A DNA stretch of 64,000 nucleotides from Saccharothrix tamanrassetensis. GTDB taxonomy: Bacteria > Actinomycetota > Actinomycetes > Mycobacteriales > Pseudonocardiaceae. Within the stretch, counting starts at the first letter, position 1. The number at the start of each line of letters is the position of its first letter. The translations under genes and the position numbers were made by a program. Under the pieces are notes generated by a model that was not told where the DNA came from, made no database searches, and saw nothing but the letters and a program-made list of their open reading frames with translations. Positions 34,919 to 44,080 of this stretch are shown here, piece by piece. The stretch is taken from NCBI RefSeq assembly GCF_014203665.1, contig NZ_JACHJN010000006.1, positions 434,001 through 498,000 of the forward strand. Reading direction: 5' to 3'.

Positions 34919-35677
34919 GTGCTGCGCCCCGACCCCGTCCTGCTGCGCGAACTGGTGGAGACGGGGTCGGCGATCGCGGTCCGACCGGGTCTCGGCAGGT
35001 CCGAGGAGGCGATCCGGGCGGCGGAGTCCGCGGTGGGGCCGCTGCCGGCGTCGTACCGGTGGTGGCTGGCGACCTACGGCGTCGGTGAGGTCGGCGGTGT
35101 GCCGATCGCGACGGTCGACCCGGACGGCGCCGCCGCCCCGGCCGGGTACGCCGACGCGCCCGAGGCCGTCACGGGCGGTCTCGACGGTGATCGGCTGCGG
35201 TTCTGCGAGGAGCCGGGCGGCGACGACTACTCCTTCGCGCTCGACCGCCGGGAGGGCGAGGAGTGCCCGGTGGTCCGCCGGGACCACCTGACCGGCGAAG
35301 AGGAGCAGTTCGCGGAGACCTTCGCGGGCTTCCTCGGTGTGCGGGAGGCGCTGGCCGCCGGGCTGCGCGACGGCCCCAACCCGACCATCGCGCGCCTCTG
35401 GCGCACCACACCGGGCATGCTGCTGCCCGACGGCGTGCTGGTGTACGGACCGCAGACGATCCGCGAGCGCAACGAGACCTACGAGGTGGGCGAGTACGCG
35501 CCGCACTGGGTGCTCGTGGGTGACGACAGCGGGGGCAACGGGTTGTTCATGCGCCACCACGGCCGCGACCGGACGTCGGTGTACGCGCTCGGTCTGGGTG
35601 CGATCGAGGCGGACGTCGAGCACGCCGGCGAGCCGGTGACCGACGACCTGATCGGCTGGCTCGCCGACCGGGCCTGA
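34919..35677 (+). CDS. SMI1/KNR4 family protein with two domain copies
   Basis: A 252-residue protein. The first SMI1/KNR4-like domain covers about residues 20-130 (AIRAAESAVGPLPASYRWWLATYGVGEVGGVPI...). A second, shorter copy follows from about residue 150 (GVLVYGPQTIRERNETYEVGEYAPHWVLVGDDSGGNGLFMRHHGRDRTSVYAL). Such proteins often act as immunity proteins against polymorphic toxins, but no toxin gene lies nearby. It starts at GTG 3 bp after glyS and is probably co-transcribed with it. Confidence 0.8.
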   Translation: MLRPDPVLLRELVETGSAIAVRPGLGRSEEAIRAAESAVGPLPASYRWWLATYGVGEVGGVPIATVDPDGAAAPAGYADAPEAVTGGLDGDRLRFCEEPGGDDYSFALDRREGEECPVVRRDHLTGEEEQFAETFAGFLGVREALAAGLRDGPNPTIARLWRTTPGMLLPDGVLVYGPQTIRERNETYEVGEYAPHWVLVGDDSGGNGLFMRHHGRDRTSVYALGLGAIEADVEHAGEPVTDDLIGWLADRA

Positions 35678-35722
35678 CCCCGGATCGCCGCGGTGGCCGC
35701 TCAGCCGGTCCGGGCCCCGCTG

Positions 35723-36649
35723 TCAGGCGGACGTGCGGTACTCGGACGGGCTGACGCCGCGCACCCGCTTGAACGCGGTGCTCAGCGCGAACGGAGTGCT
35801 GTAGCCGACCTGCCGGGCCACGGCGGCGACCGTGGCGGACGGTTCGCGCAGCAGGTCGGCCGCGAGGGTCAGCCGCCAGTCCGTCAGGTACGCCATCGGG
35901 GGCTCGCCGACCAGGTCGGTGAACCGCCGGGCCAGCGCGGCACGGGACACGCCGGTCGCGGCGGCCAGCGACGCCACGGTCCACTGCCGCGCCGGGTCGC
36001 CGTGCAGCAGGCGCAGGGCACGTCCCACGACGGGGTCGCCGTGCGCGCGGTACCAGCCCGGGGCGTCCGCCTCGGGGCGGCAGAACCACGACCGCAGCAC
36101 GGAGATGAGCAGCAGGTCGAGCAGGCGGTCCAGGACGGCCTCCTGACCCGGCTCGTCCCGGGCGATCTCGGCCGCCAGCAGCGGGACCAGGGGCAGGTCC
36201 GACCGCGGCACCACCAGCAGCGGCGGCAGCACGGACAGCAGGCGCCGGCTCACCTCGCCGTCGAGCTGGTACGTGCCCGACAGCAGCACCACCGAGCCGT
36301 CCGGGTTGCCGCCCCACGTCCGCACGCCCAGGTCCCACACGTCGCACAGCGCCGAGCCGTCCGGGGTGGTGCTGACCTCGCCGGAGTGGACCACGGCCTG
36401 CGGCGGGGTCGCCGGGTCGTCGGCCAGGGTGTACGGGTCGGGTCCGCGCAGCACGGCCACGTCGCCCGCGCGCAGCGGCACCGGGTCGCCGGTGTGGGGC
36501 AGCACCCAGCCGTCGCCGCGCACGAGCGCCACCACCGACAGCGGGGCGCGGTCTTCGATGCGCAGGGACCACGGCGGGTCCAGCACGGTGCGCAGGAGGA
36601 ACGCCCCGCGTGCGCGGGGACCGTCCAGGAGACCGGCGAGAGCGTCCAC
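35723..36649 (-). CDS. AraC family regulator with cupin-like sensor domain
   Basis: A 308-residue protein. The N-terminal half is a cupin-like ligand-binding domain (LSVVALVRGDGWVLPHTGDPVPLRAGDVAVLRG). The C-terminal half is a double helix-turn-helix AraC domain (WTVASLAAATGVSRAALARRFTDLVGEPPMAYLTDWRL... TVAAVARQVGYSTPFALSTAFKRVRGVSPSEYR). It is divergent from a DUF1772 membrane protein gene, its likely target. The inducer is unknown. Confidence 0.9.
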   Translation of the reverse strand: MDALAGLLDGPRARGAFLLRTVLDPPWSLRIEDRAPLSVVALVRGDGWVLPHTGDPVPLRAGDVAVLRGPDPYTLADDPATPPQAVVHSGEVSTTPDGSALCDVWDLGVRTWGGNPDGSVVLLSGTYQLDGEVSRRLLSVLPPLLVVPRSDLPLVPLLAAEIARDEPGQEAVLDRLLDLLLISVLRSWFCRPEADAPGWYRAHGDPVVGRALRLLHGDPARQWTVASLAAATGVSRAALARRFTDLVGEPPMAYLTDWRLTLAADLLREPSATVAAVARQVGYSTPFALSTAFKRVRGVSPSEYRTSA

Positions 36650-36732
36650 GGCGCCGAGCCTAGAGACGATCGGACATGGGATCGAGCCCCCGGGCCATGG
36701 AAAGTCCCACCCGCGTGAACTTGACTGGGTCC

Positions 36733-37167
36733 ATGTTCCTCACGTTGACGATCGTCGCGGCCGTCGGCTGCGGCCTGATGGCAGGCGTCTTCTTCGCGTT
36801 CTCGGCGATGGTCATGCCCGGTCTGCGCCGGGCGGCGCCCGCCGAGGGCATCGCGGCCATGCGGGCGATCAACATCGCCGTGGTCAACCCGGCGTTCCTC
36901 ACCCTGTTCCTCGGCACGGCGGTGGTGTCCGTGGCCGCCGCGTTCGGCGGGACGACGGCGGGGTGGATCGGCGCGGCGCTGTACGTGCTGGGAGGCATCG
37001 TGCTCACCGCCGCATACCACATTCCGCGCAACAATGCTTTGGAGCGACGGGGCACGCCCGAGTACTGGGCGCGTTACGTGCGCGAATGGGTGCCGGGCAA
37101 TCACGTGCGCGCCCTCGCATGTGTCGGTGCGGCGGTCGCCTTCACACTGGCGGCAACCTCGATGTAA
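36733..37167 (+). CDS. DUF1772-type membrane protein
   Basis: A 144-residue membrane protein with four helices: LTLTIVAAVGCGLMAGVFFAFSAMVMPGLRR, VVNPAFLTLFLGTAVVSVAAAF, IGAALYVLGGIVLTAAYHIPRN and a last helix after WARYVREWVPGNHVRALA. This pattern is that of DUF1772 proteins. The start is uncertain: ATG 36733 places the first residue directly before the first helix, while ATG 36676, ATG 36697 or GTG 36715 would add a short polar tail. Expression is probably controlled by the divergent AraC regulator. Confidence 0.78.
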   Translation: MFLTLTIVAAVGCGLMAGVFFAFSAMVMPGLRRAAPAEGIAAMRAINIAVVNPAFLTLFLGTAVVSVAAAFGGTTAGWIGAALYVLGGIVLTAAYHIPRNNALERRGTPEYWARYVREWVPGNHVRALACVGAAVAFTLAATSM

Positions 37168-37333
37168 CCCGAAGTCCTTGTCACACTGAGTGACATTCAC
37201 CATTCTGGATGACGTTGCTCACGCACAAACGGGTGAATATCGGCTCGAAGTAAACGGCGGCGCTTCACCATTAACCCTGACGTCACCCCGCGCTGTGAAA
37301 CTGGAACCACAAGCGCGACTCATCGGGGGTGTC

Positions 37334-37687
37334 ATGGCGCGTTTCGCGGTCACCGCAGTGCTGCTGGCGCTCGTCGCCGTGCTCACCCCGTCGTCGTCCG
37401 GTGCGGATCCCGTCTCCGCGATCGCGGTGGCCGGCCACCGGACGGCCGCGCTCGCCGAGGCGCTGTCCGAGGAGGACCCCAACCGGGAGTGCCGCAAGGG
37501 CCCGGAACCGCGCGCGTTCTCCGCCGCCACCCAGCGGTCCCGCCACCACCGCAACGCCGACCGGGTCGACCGGTCGGCGGGTGCGGGCGTGGCCCTGCCC
37601 GCACCCGAGCCGGTGCCGCTCGCCGCGGCCACCGACCACCTGCGCACCCGGCGGACACCCTCCGCGCTCCAGGTGTTCCGGAACTGA
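37334..37687 (+). CDS. Small secreted hypothetical protein
   Basis: A 117-residue protein with an N-terminal signal peptide (ARFAVTAVLLALVAVLTPSSSGADP, likely cleaved after SGA) and a polar, basic, disorder-like remainder with one Cys. The ATG follows CGGGGGTGTC. An upstream in-frame extension to 37190 is possible but lacks features. No known domain is recognised. Confidence 0.6.
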   Translation: MARFAVTAVLLALVAVLTPSSSGADPVSAIAVAGHRTAALAEALSEEDPNRECRKGPEPRAFSAATQRSRHHRNADRVDRSAGAGVALPAPEPVPLAAATDHLRTRRTPSALQVFRN

Positions 37688-37744
37688 TCCGCGCCGCTGT
37701 GCCACAACCGCATCCTCGCCACTACTGACCTGTGGGGAAATCCG

Positions 37745-38332
37745 ATGGAATTCCGTCACCTAGTTCAGCACGCCCGGACGCATTCGCAGCGGCGCTCACC
37801 GGAAACGGGGCGCCGGCTCGCGGCCGGCCAGTCACCGACCGCCCTGTTCATCACCTGCGCCGATTCCCGCATCGTGCCCGCCGCCATCACCGGCGCGGAA
37901 CCTGGCAGCCTGTTCGAGCTGCGCACGGCGGGCAACGTGATACCCGCGTTCACCCACCATTCGGCCTCCAGCGAGATGGCCACCATCGAATTCGCGGTGG
38001 TGCAGCTCGGCGTCTCCGAAATCGTCGTGTGCGGGCATTCCCACTGCGGCGCGGTGCGCGCCCTGCACGGCGGGCGGCCGGCACTCGACCACCTGCCGAC
38101 CATGCTGCGCTGGCTCGCCACGCACGCCCCGTTCCGCACCACCGCGCCCACCGAACCGGGGATGCGCGCCGAGGGCCAGGAGCACGTGCTGGCCCAGCTG
38201 CGCGCCCTGGAGGGCTACCCGTTCGTGCGGGACCGGGTCGCCGCCGGCGACCTGCGCACGCACGGTTGGTTCTACGACATCGAGTCCGGCGAGGTGTCGG
38301 CGTTCGCCGCCGACCGCTTCCAGCCGCTCTAG
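37745..38332 (+). CDS. Beta-class carbonic anhydrase
   Basis: A 195-residue beta-carbonic anhydrase interconverting CO2 and bicarbonate. Zinc ligands are clear: Cys in TCADSRIVP (with the Asp/Arg dyad), and His and Cys in VCGHSHCGAVRAL. It is followed 9 bp later by a SulP transporter gene, a frequent pairing that links bicarbonate transport to its interconversion. Confidence 0.94.
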   Translation: MEFRHLVQHARTHSQRRSPETGRRLAAGQSPTALFITCADSRIVPAAITGAEPGSLFELRTAGNVIPAFTHHSASSEMATIEFAVVQLGVSEIVVCGHSHCGAVRALHGGRPALDHLPTMLRWLATHAPFRTTAPTEPGMRAEGQEHVLAQLRALEGYPFVRDRVAAGDLRTHGWFYDIESGEVSAFAADRFQPL

Positions 38333-38341
38333 GAGCTTGGC

Positions 38342-39808
38342 GTGACCATGCACATCGAAGAAGAACCCGTGTCCCGCTCGCCAGGCGGCGGGACCTCCTA
38401 CTGGCCCGACGTCAGGGCGTCGCTGGTGGTGTTCCTGGTGGCGCTGCCGCTGTGCGTCGGCGTCGCGGTCGCCTCCGGCGTGCCCGCCGAACTGGGCATC
38501 ATCACCGGCGTGGTCGGCGGTCTCGTCGCCGGCCTGCTGCCCGGCAGCTCGCTCCAGGTCAGCGGGCCCGCCGCCGGGCTGACCGTGCTGGTCGCCGACG
38601 CGGTGGCCGCGCACGGCATCGGCGCGCTGGGCGTCATCGTGCTCGGCGCGGGGCTGCTCCAGGTCCTGATGGGGCTGCTCCGGCTCGGCCGCTGGTTCCG
38701 CGCCATCTCGCCCGCCGTGGTGCAGGGCATGCTCGCGGGCATCGGCCTGGTGCTGGTGCTCGGGCAGCTGTACCCGTTCGCCGGCCGGGAGTCGCCCGCC
38801 ACCACCGGCGAGAAGGTGGCCGGCCTGCCCGGCCTGGTCGTCGACGCGGTGAGCAGCCCGGCCGGGGTCGGCCTCGGGCTGCTCACGCTGGCGGTCGCCG
38901 CGCTGTGGAACCGGTCCAGGCTGAAGGTCGTGCCCGGTGTCCTGGTCGCGGTGGTGGTGGCCAGCGCGATCGGGCTGCTGCTGCCGCTGCCGCGCATCCG
39001 GGTCGGTCCGCTCACCGACGCGGTGACGGTGGTCGACCTCAACCTGGTCGACGCGGGCGTGTTGGGTGCCGTCGTGACGTTCGCGCTGGTCGCGTCGGCG
39101 GAGAGCCTGTTCAGCGCGGCCGCCGTGGACCGGATGCACAACGGGCCGCGCACCCGGTACGACCAGGAGCTGGTCGCCCAGGGCGTCGGCAACGCGGTGT
39201 GCGGCGTGCTCGGTGCGCTGCCGATGACGGCGGTGATCGTGCGCAGCGCGACGAACGTCCGGGCGGGTGCGCGCACCAAGGCGTCCCGGGTGCTGCACGG
39301 CGTGTGGCTGCTGGTGTTCGTCGTGGCGCTGCCGGGCGTGCTGTCGTACGTGCCGCTGGCGGTGCTGGCGGCGATCCTGGTGCAGGCCGGGTGGAAGCTG
39401 CTGGAGCCGCGGCGGGTGCTCGCCCTGATCCGGACGGATCGGGCGGAGAGCGTGGTGCTGCTGCTCACCGCCGGGCTGATCGTGACGACGGACCTGCTCA
39501 CCGGCACGTTGGTCGGCCTGCTGGCCGCCGTGGTGAAGACGGCGTGGGACGTGTCGCGGTTGTCGGTCACGGTGACGCCCGACGGGCAGGAGCACGAGCA
39601 CGTGACGCTGCGGGGCAACGCCACGTTCCTGCGGCTGCCCCGGTTGCTGGAGGCGTTGGAGTCGCTGCCGGTGACCAAGCACGTGCGGGTCGACCTGAGC
39701 GGGTTGCGGCACCTGGACCAGGCGTGCCGGCAGGCGATCGAGCAGTGGGCCGACGCCCACCGGACCGCGGGGCGCACGGTGGACCTGATCCGGCCGGCTT
39801 CCGGCTGA
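38342..39808 (+). CDS. SulP family anion transporter with STAS domain
   Basis: A 488-residue SLC26/SulP transporter. The membrane part (about residues 25-400, 10-14 helices) begins PDVRASLVVFLVALPLCVGVAVASGVP and contains the family motif SLQVSGPAAGLTVLVADAV. A C-terminal STAS domain with HVRVDLSGLRHLDQACRQAIEQW follows. The neighbouring carbonic anhydrase suggests bicarbonate transport, although the nearby sulfur genes leave sulfate open. GTG 38342 (GGAG upstream) or ATG 38348 may be the start. Confidence 0.92.
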   Translation: MTMHIEEEPVSRSPGGGTSYWPDVRASLVVFLVALPLCVGVAVASGVPAELGIITGVVGGLVAGLLPGSSLQVSGPAAGLTVLVADAVAAHGIGALGVIVLGAGLLQVLMGLLRLGRWFRAISPAVVQGMLAGIGLVLVLGQLYPFAGRESPATTGEKVAGLPGLVVDAVSSPAGVGLGLLTLAVAALWNRSRLKVVPGVLVAVVVASAIGLLLPLPRIRVGPLTDAVTVVDLNLVDAGVLGAVVTFALVASAESLFSAAAVDRMHNGPRTRYDQELVAQGVGNAVCGVLGALPMTAVIVRSATNVRAGARTKASRVLHGVWLLVFVVALPGVLSYVPLAVLAAILVQAGWKLLEPRRVLALIRTDRAESVVLLLTAGLIVTTDLLTGTLVGLLAAVVKTAWDVSRLSVTVTPDGQEHEHVTLRGNATFLRLPRLLEALESLPVTKHVRVDLSGLRHLDQACRQAIEQWADAHRTAGRTVDLIRPASG

Positions 39809-40045
39809 CGCCGGTCGAAGTGCGGCCGGCCGAAGCAGAACCGGCCGAATCGGGGTAGGACCGGTCGTAGTGGAGCCGGCCGTAGTGGAGCCGTCGGAAC
39901 CGAGGTCGGCTCTCGCTGCGGTCGGTCGAGCCCGCGGGTCGGTCGACGGGCTCGGGCCGGCGTGCCGGGGGCTTCGGGGTGCGAACTCCGAGGGCGCCCG
40001 GTGCGCCGGCTCGTCCGGTCCGGCGGTCCGGGGCCTTCGCGGGCC
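39809..40045. other. Intergenic spacer with degenerate short repeats
   Basis: 237 bp between two convergent genes. It contains several imperfect copies of CCGG(C/T)CG(A/T)AGTGGAG-like units around 39815-39905, similar in style to the repeat-rich spacer at 25.2-25.4 kb. No ORF with family resemblance and no clear terminator hairpin with U-tract was seen. Confidence 0.4.
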
Positions 40046-41023
40046 TCAGCCCGGTGTGGTCAGCGCGGTCAGCAGGCTCCAGCTGACGTCGGTCAGGCGG
40101 TCGCGGGCCTCGTCGGTGGTCACGCCGCTCTGCACGGACAGCAGGGCGACGGCGTAGCGGTTCGCGGCGACGCCCGCGCTGTGCAAATAAAGGTCGGCGG
40201 GCTGGTACCACATCCAGCCCTGCTTGGCGTACGCGCCGAGACCCGGGGACTGCAGGCCGAACGCCTGGTCGAAGCCGTCCGCGGCGGTCGGCGGGGCGCC
40301 GGACAGGGCGTCCACCACGAAGTCGCGGTCCTCCGCCGGGAGCCTGGTCAGGATGTACTGGTAGAGGCGGGTCAGGTCGTCCGCCGACATCGTGACGTCG
40401 CCCCACTGGGAGGTGTCGTCCGGTGCGTGCGTGCCGGCCAGCCCCACCAGCTCGGACACCCGGCCCACCGCGCCGAAGCCGTCGTGGGCGGCCCACAGGG
40501 CGTTCATGGCGTCGTCGTCACTGGCGCTGAGCGCCCGGTGCAGGCGCTTGCGGTCACCGTCGTCGATGTGGCCGTCGTGGAGCATGTCCACGGCGACGAT
40601 CAGCTTGCTCAGGGACGCGGTGTGGAACGGCACGTCGTCCTGGTAGCCCGCACGTGCGCCGGTTGCCAGGTCGAGCACGGACACGGCGAGATAGGTGTCC
40701 GTGGCCTTGCCGATGGCCCGCGCGATCGCCGCGGAGAGGTTCGGGGCCGGAGAACCGGCGGCGGGGGCCTTGGGTGCGGTCGGCGCAGAGGTCGTCGGCT
40801 TGGAGCCGGTGGGTTTGGACCCGGTGGGTTTGGCCGCGTCGGGATCGGACGCCTTGGGTCCGGCGGAGGTGGGCGGGGCGGCTGCGGCCTCGGAGGCGCG
40901 TGGGGCGGCCGGCCTCGGGGTGTTCGCCGGGGAGGTGGGGCCGGAGGCGCTGCCGGGAGCGGCGGAGCAGGCGGTGGCGGCTGACAGGACGATCACCACT
41001 GCTGCCCACCGGAGTTTTCCCAC
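40046..41023 (-). CDS. Lipoprotein serine hydrolase, class A beta-lactamase-like
   Basis: A 325-residue protein. The N-terminus is a lipoprotein signal (LSAATACSAAP, lipidated Cys at 19), then a long Pro/Ala/Ser/Thr linker with PTGSK repeats up to about residue 95. The catalytic domain has SxxK as ASLSK, SDN-like SDDDAMN and KTG replaced by KQGW. A class A beta-lactamase or PBP-like hydrolase fold is likely. The altered SDN and KTG motifs make real beta-lactamase activity doubtful. Confidence 0.85.
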   Translation of the reverse strand: MGKLRWAAVVIVLSAATACSAAPGSASGPTSPANTPRPAAPRASEAAAAPPTSAGPKASDPDAAKPTGSKPTGSKPTTSAPTAPKAPAAGSPAPNLSAAIARAIGKATDTYLAVSVLDLATGARAGYQDDVPFHTASLSKLIVAVDMLHDGHIDDGDRKRLHRALSASDDDAMNALWAAHDGFGAVGRVSELVGLAGTHAPDDTSQWGDVTMSADDLTRLYQYILTRLPAEDRDFVVDALSGAPPTAADGFDQAFGLQSPGLGAYAKQGWMWYQPADLYLHSAGVAANRYAVALLSVQSGVTTDEARDRLTDVSWSLLTALTTPG

Positions 41024-41039
41024 GTTTCCACAATTCTGT

Positions 41040-41765
41040 TCAGAGGCGCCGGATGTCGAGCGTTTCCTCCTGTGCGGTTCCTGAAGACTCGTCGCGTCGC
41101 ACGACGTAGGCCCCGCCGCTTCGGCGTTCCGAAACGGCTTCGACCAGATCCGTGCCCCGGTACAGCAGTCCGGTGCCGTCGTCGGTGCAGTAGGTCAGCG
41201 GCAGCACCCCGCTCTCCACAGCGGCGTGGATGGCGGGCCGCCGCTGCGCCTCGGAGTCGTAGTGCACGCCGTTCCCGTACGGCAGCAGCGCGAGGCCGTT
41301 GGTGACGACGCGCAGTTCGGGCCCGAACGAGTCGGTGGCGCCGCCCACGTGGAAGCAGATCGACCCGGCCGACACCCCGCCCAGCACCACGCCCGCTTCC
41401 CACGCCGCGCGCATCGCCTTGCCGACGTCGTGCACGTCCCACACGGCCAGCAGGTTGGCCACGCTGCCGCCGCCGACCCACACCACGTCGTGCTCCAGCA
41501 GGAAACCGGGGATGTCGGTGGTGGGCGGCATCGTGAACAGGTTGAGGTGGCTGACTTCCCAGCCCGCCAGCCGACCCGCCTCGTCCAGGTCGGCGTTGAA
41601 CGACCGCTGGTCCCCGTTGGCGGTGCCGAGGTGGCACAGCCGGGGCCTGGTCGAGCCGGACAGCTCGACCGCGTGGTGGACCAGCTTGTGGAACTCCAGG
41701 TTGGTGCGGAGACCGACCTTGAAACCACCGGACGTGGCCAGGATCGTGGGCTGCTCTGCGGGCAT
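41040..41765 (-). CDS. Peptidase E-like S51 family hydrolase
   Basis: A 241-residue protein with the nucleophile-elbow motif GGVSAGSICF (Ser nucleophile) and the preceding VVWVGGGSVANLLAVW segment of dipeptidase E/cyanophycinase-like enzymes. The family cleaves Asp-X dipeptides or related substrates. No signal peptide is present. It lies 16 bp downstream of the start of the serine hydrolase gene's partner side, both on the minus strand, and is transcribed ahead of it. Confidence 0.87.
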   Translation of the reverse strand: MPAEQPTILATSGGFKVGLRTNLEFHKLVHHAVELSGSTRPRLCHLGTANGDQRSFNADLDEAGRLAGWEVSHLNLFTMPPTTDIPGFLLEHDVVWVGGGSVANLLAVWDVHDVGKAMRAAWEAGVVLGGVSAGSICFHVGGATDSFGPELRVVTNGLALLPYGNGVHYDSEAQRRPAIHAAVESGVLPLTYCTDDGTGLLYRGTDLVEAVSERRSGGAYVVRRDESSGTAQEETLDIRRL

Positions 41766-41891
41766 CGGGTGATCCTCCCAGCAGTCGTGCCGGGTGCGGA
41801 ACCAGCGGTGCCCGCGAGGACGTGCGGATCGTGACCGCGCCACGGGCGTGATCCTCGCGGCACTCGTGCGGGGTGTGGAATCATCGTCCGG

Positions 41892-42530
41892 GTGACCTTC
41901 CTGGCCCGACTCCGCCGCTTGGTCCAACGAACCCTGATCGGCGCTCTGGTGGTGGGGTTCCTCGTCGTGGGCGGCACGGCGTTCCGGGTGTGGCAGGTGG
42001 CCCGCGAGGACGACCGGACCCATGCCGACATGGCTGTGGTGCTGGGCGCCGCGCAGTACAACGGCGTGCCCTCGGAGGTGCTGGAAGCCCGGCTGGAGCA
42101 CGCCCGGCGGCTGTTCCAGCAGGGGGTCGTCAAGTACATCGCGACCACCGGCGGCCGGCAGCCCGGCGACAACTACACCGAGGGCCAGGCCGGGAAGATG
42201 TGGTTGGAGGAGCACGGGGTTCCCTCCGACCGGATCCTGGAGGTCGGCGAGGGCGCGGACACGCTGGGCAGCATCCGGGCGCTGGCTTCCCAGGCGCGCG
42301 CCAAGTCGTTGAAGACCGCGGTGATCGTGTCGGACCCCTGGCACTCGCTGCGGGCCCGGACCATGGCCGAGGACGAGGGGCTGGACGCCTGGACCTCGCC
42401 GACGCGGAGCGGGCCGAACGTGCAGACGCGGGAGACCCAGCTGTTCTACATCAGGAGGGAGACCGGGGCGTTGCTCTACTACCACCTGATGAAGGCTCCG
42501 GTGGACGTGTTCGACGGCATCGTGCTGTAG
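41892..42530 (+). CDS. YdcF/SanA/ElyC family membrane-anchored protein
   Basis: A 212-residue DUF218 protein: an N-terminal anchor (LIGALVVGFLVVGGTAF) followed by the Rossmann-like domain ADMAVVLGAAQYNGVPSEVLEARLEHARRLF, TTGGRQPGDNYTEGQAG and VSDPWHSLRARTMAEDEG. Relatives (SanA, ElyC) influence envelope integrity. The GTG start precedes the anchor. It lies 27 bp before dgt. Confidence 0.9.
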   Translation: MTFLARLRRLVQRTLIGALVVGFLVVGGTAFRVWQVAREDDRTHADMAVVLGAAQYNGVPSEVLEARLEHARRLFQQGVVKYIATTGGRQPGDNYTEGQAGKMWLEEHGVPSDRILEVGEGADTLGSIRALASQARAKSLKTAVIVSDPWHSLRARTMAEDEGLDAWTSPTRSGPNVQTRETQLFYIRRETGALLYYHLMKAPVDVFDGIVL

Positions 42531-42557
42531 CGCCCGGCCGGTGCCTAGGCTGAGCGG

Positions 42558-43814
42558 ATGAGTGGCGGTTACACCGGGCACGACTCGGCGCGGCTGTTGG
42601 CCGAAGGCCCCAAGGGTGCCGTGCTGCCCGGCGCGCGGGCGGAGCGGCGCACCCCGTTCTCGCGGGACCGGGCACGGGTGCTGCACTCCGCCGCGTTGCG
42701 CAGGCTCGCGGGCAAGACCCAGGTCGTCGGCCCCGGCGAGGGGTCCGAGGTGACCGGTGTGCCGCGCACCCGGCTCACGCACTCACTGGAGGTCGCCCAG
42801 ATCGGGCGCGGCATCGGCGAAGAGCTCGGGTGCGACCCGGATGTCGTCGACACGGCCGGGCTGGCGCACGACATCGGGCACCCGCCGTTCGGGCACAACG
42901 GGGAGCGGGCGCTCGACGAGCTCTCCGGGCCGTGCGGGGGGTTCGAGGGCAACGCGCAGACGTTGCGCATCCTCACCCGGCTGGAGCCCAAGACCGAGCG
43001 CGGTCTCAACCTGACCCGGGCTTGTCTGGACGCCGCCACGAAGTACCCGTGGCCGCGCCGGCCCGGTCAGTCGAAGTTCGGCGTCTACCCGGACGACCTG
43101 GACGTCTTCGAGTGGTTGCGCGAGGGTGCCCCGGACGGGCGTCGGTGCCTCGAGGCCCAGGTCATGGACTGGGCGGACGACGTCGCCTACTCGGTGCACG
43201 ACGTGGAGGACGGGGTGCTCACGCACCGGATCAGCCTGGCGTCGCTGGGGGATCCGGAGGAACGCGCGGCGATCGCGGAACTGGCCGCCAAGCACTTCTC
43301 CGACCAGCCGGTGTCGGCGTTGGAGGCCACCGCGGAGGAGTTGTCGCGGTTGCCGGTCATCGCGGAGTTGGCGGACTACGACGGGTCGTTGCGGGCCCAG
43401 GTCGCGTTGAAGCGGCTCACCAGCGAGCTGGTGGGGCGGTTCGCCTCGGCGGCGGTGGGCGCCACCCGTGAGGTGCACGGGGACGGGCCGCTGCTGCGGT
43501 ACGAGGCCGACCTGGTCGTCCCGCCGCTGGTGGCCGCCGAGGTGGCGCTGCTGAAGGCGGTCGCCGTCCGGTACGTCATGAGCGATCCGCAGCGGCTGCG
43601 GCTGCAGGAGCGCCAGCGGCAGTTGATCGGCGAGCTGGTGGCGCGGTTGCTCGCCGGCGCGCCGCAGGCGTTGGACCCGGCGTTCGGACCCGCCTGGCGG
43701 CAGGCCGCCGACGACGCCGCACGGCTGCGGGTGGTGGTGGACCAGGTCGCGTTGCTCACCGACGCGCAGGCCGTCGCCTGGCACACGGCGAACGGCTCAC
43801 CCGGGCGCGTGTGA
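42558..43814 (+). CDS. dgt: Deoxyguanosinetriphosphate triphosphohydrolase-like HD protein
   Basis: A 418-residue HD-superfamily phosphohydrolase. The metal site is built by [26 protein letters not shown] and [18 protein letters not shown], the dGTPase signatures. It cleaves dNTPs to deoxynucleosides and triphosphate and helps control dNTP pools. TAGGCT at 42546-42551 lies 6 nt before the ATG, so the message may be leaderless. In actinobacteria dgt commonly lies just upstream of dnaG; here about 3.9 kb of accessory genes separate them. Confidence 0.95.
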   Translation: MSGGYTGHDSARLLAEGPKGAVLPGARAERRTPFSRDRARVLHSAALRRLAGKTQVVGPGEGSEVTGVPRTRLTHSLEVAQIGRGIGEELGCDPDVVDTAGLAHDIGHPPFGHNGERALDELSGPCGGFEGNAQTLRILTRLEPKTERGLNLTRACLDAATKYPWPRRPGQSKFGVYPDDLDVFEWLREGAPDGRRCLEAQVMDWADDVAYSVHDVEDGVLTHRISLASLGDPEERAAIAELAAKHFSDQPVSALEATAEELSRLPVIAELADYDGSLRAQVALKRLTSELVGRFASAAVGATREVHGDGPLLRYEADLVVPPLVAAEVALLKAVAVRYVMSDPQRLRLQERQRQLIGELVARLLAGAPQALDPAFGPAWRQAADDAARLRVVVDQVALLTDAQAVAWHTANGSPGRV

Positions 43815-44080
43815 CCGGTGGCACACTCGTGGGCATGGCCGAGGAGTCGACGCGACCGCCGGGCCGGGCGTGGCCGTGGCGCAGGCCCGGTCGGGATCCG
43901 GTGCACGCCGGGGACTTCGCCGACGACGGGTGGACCGACGATCCCGAGGACGGTTCGGCCGGGGTGCGCGAGCCCCGACGGCCCAAGCCGCTCGGGCCGT
44001 CCAGTGGTGCGGGGGAGCGTCCTATCCCGGACGACCCGATAGTGCTGAAGGAGAGCCAGTGCCTGATCGAGCACACCTGA
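43811..44080 (+). CDS. Small hypothetical protein between dgt and serpin
   Basis: An 89-residue Pro/Arg/Asp-rich protein without recognisable domain. GTG 43811 overlaps the dgt stop (GTGA). ATG 43835 ([13 protein letters not shown]) is an alternative start. Its end overlaps the serpin start by 22 bp, which suggests translational coupling if the gene is real. Third-position GC looks similar to the neighbours. Confidence 0.5.
   Translation: MTGGTLVGMAEESTRPPGRAWPWRRPGRDPVHAGDFADDGWTDDPEDGSAGVREPRRPKPLGPSSGAGERPIPDDPIVLKESQCLIEHT

Noticed and set aside
40046-41023. Genuine class A beta-lactamase resistance gene
   Set aside because: SxxK is present, but the SDN and KTG motifs are altered (SDD, KQG) and the protein has a long lipoprotein linker, so resistance function is not supported.
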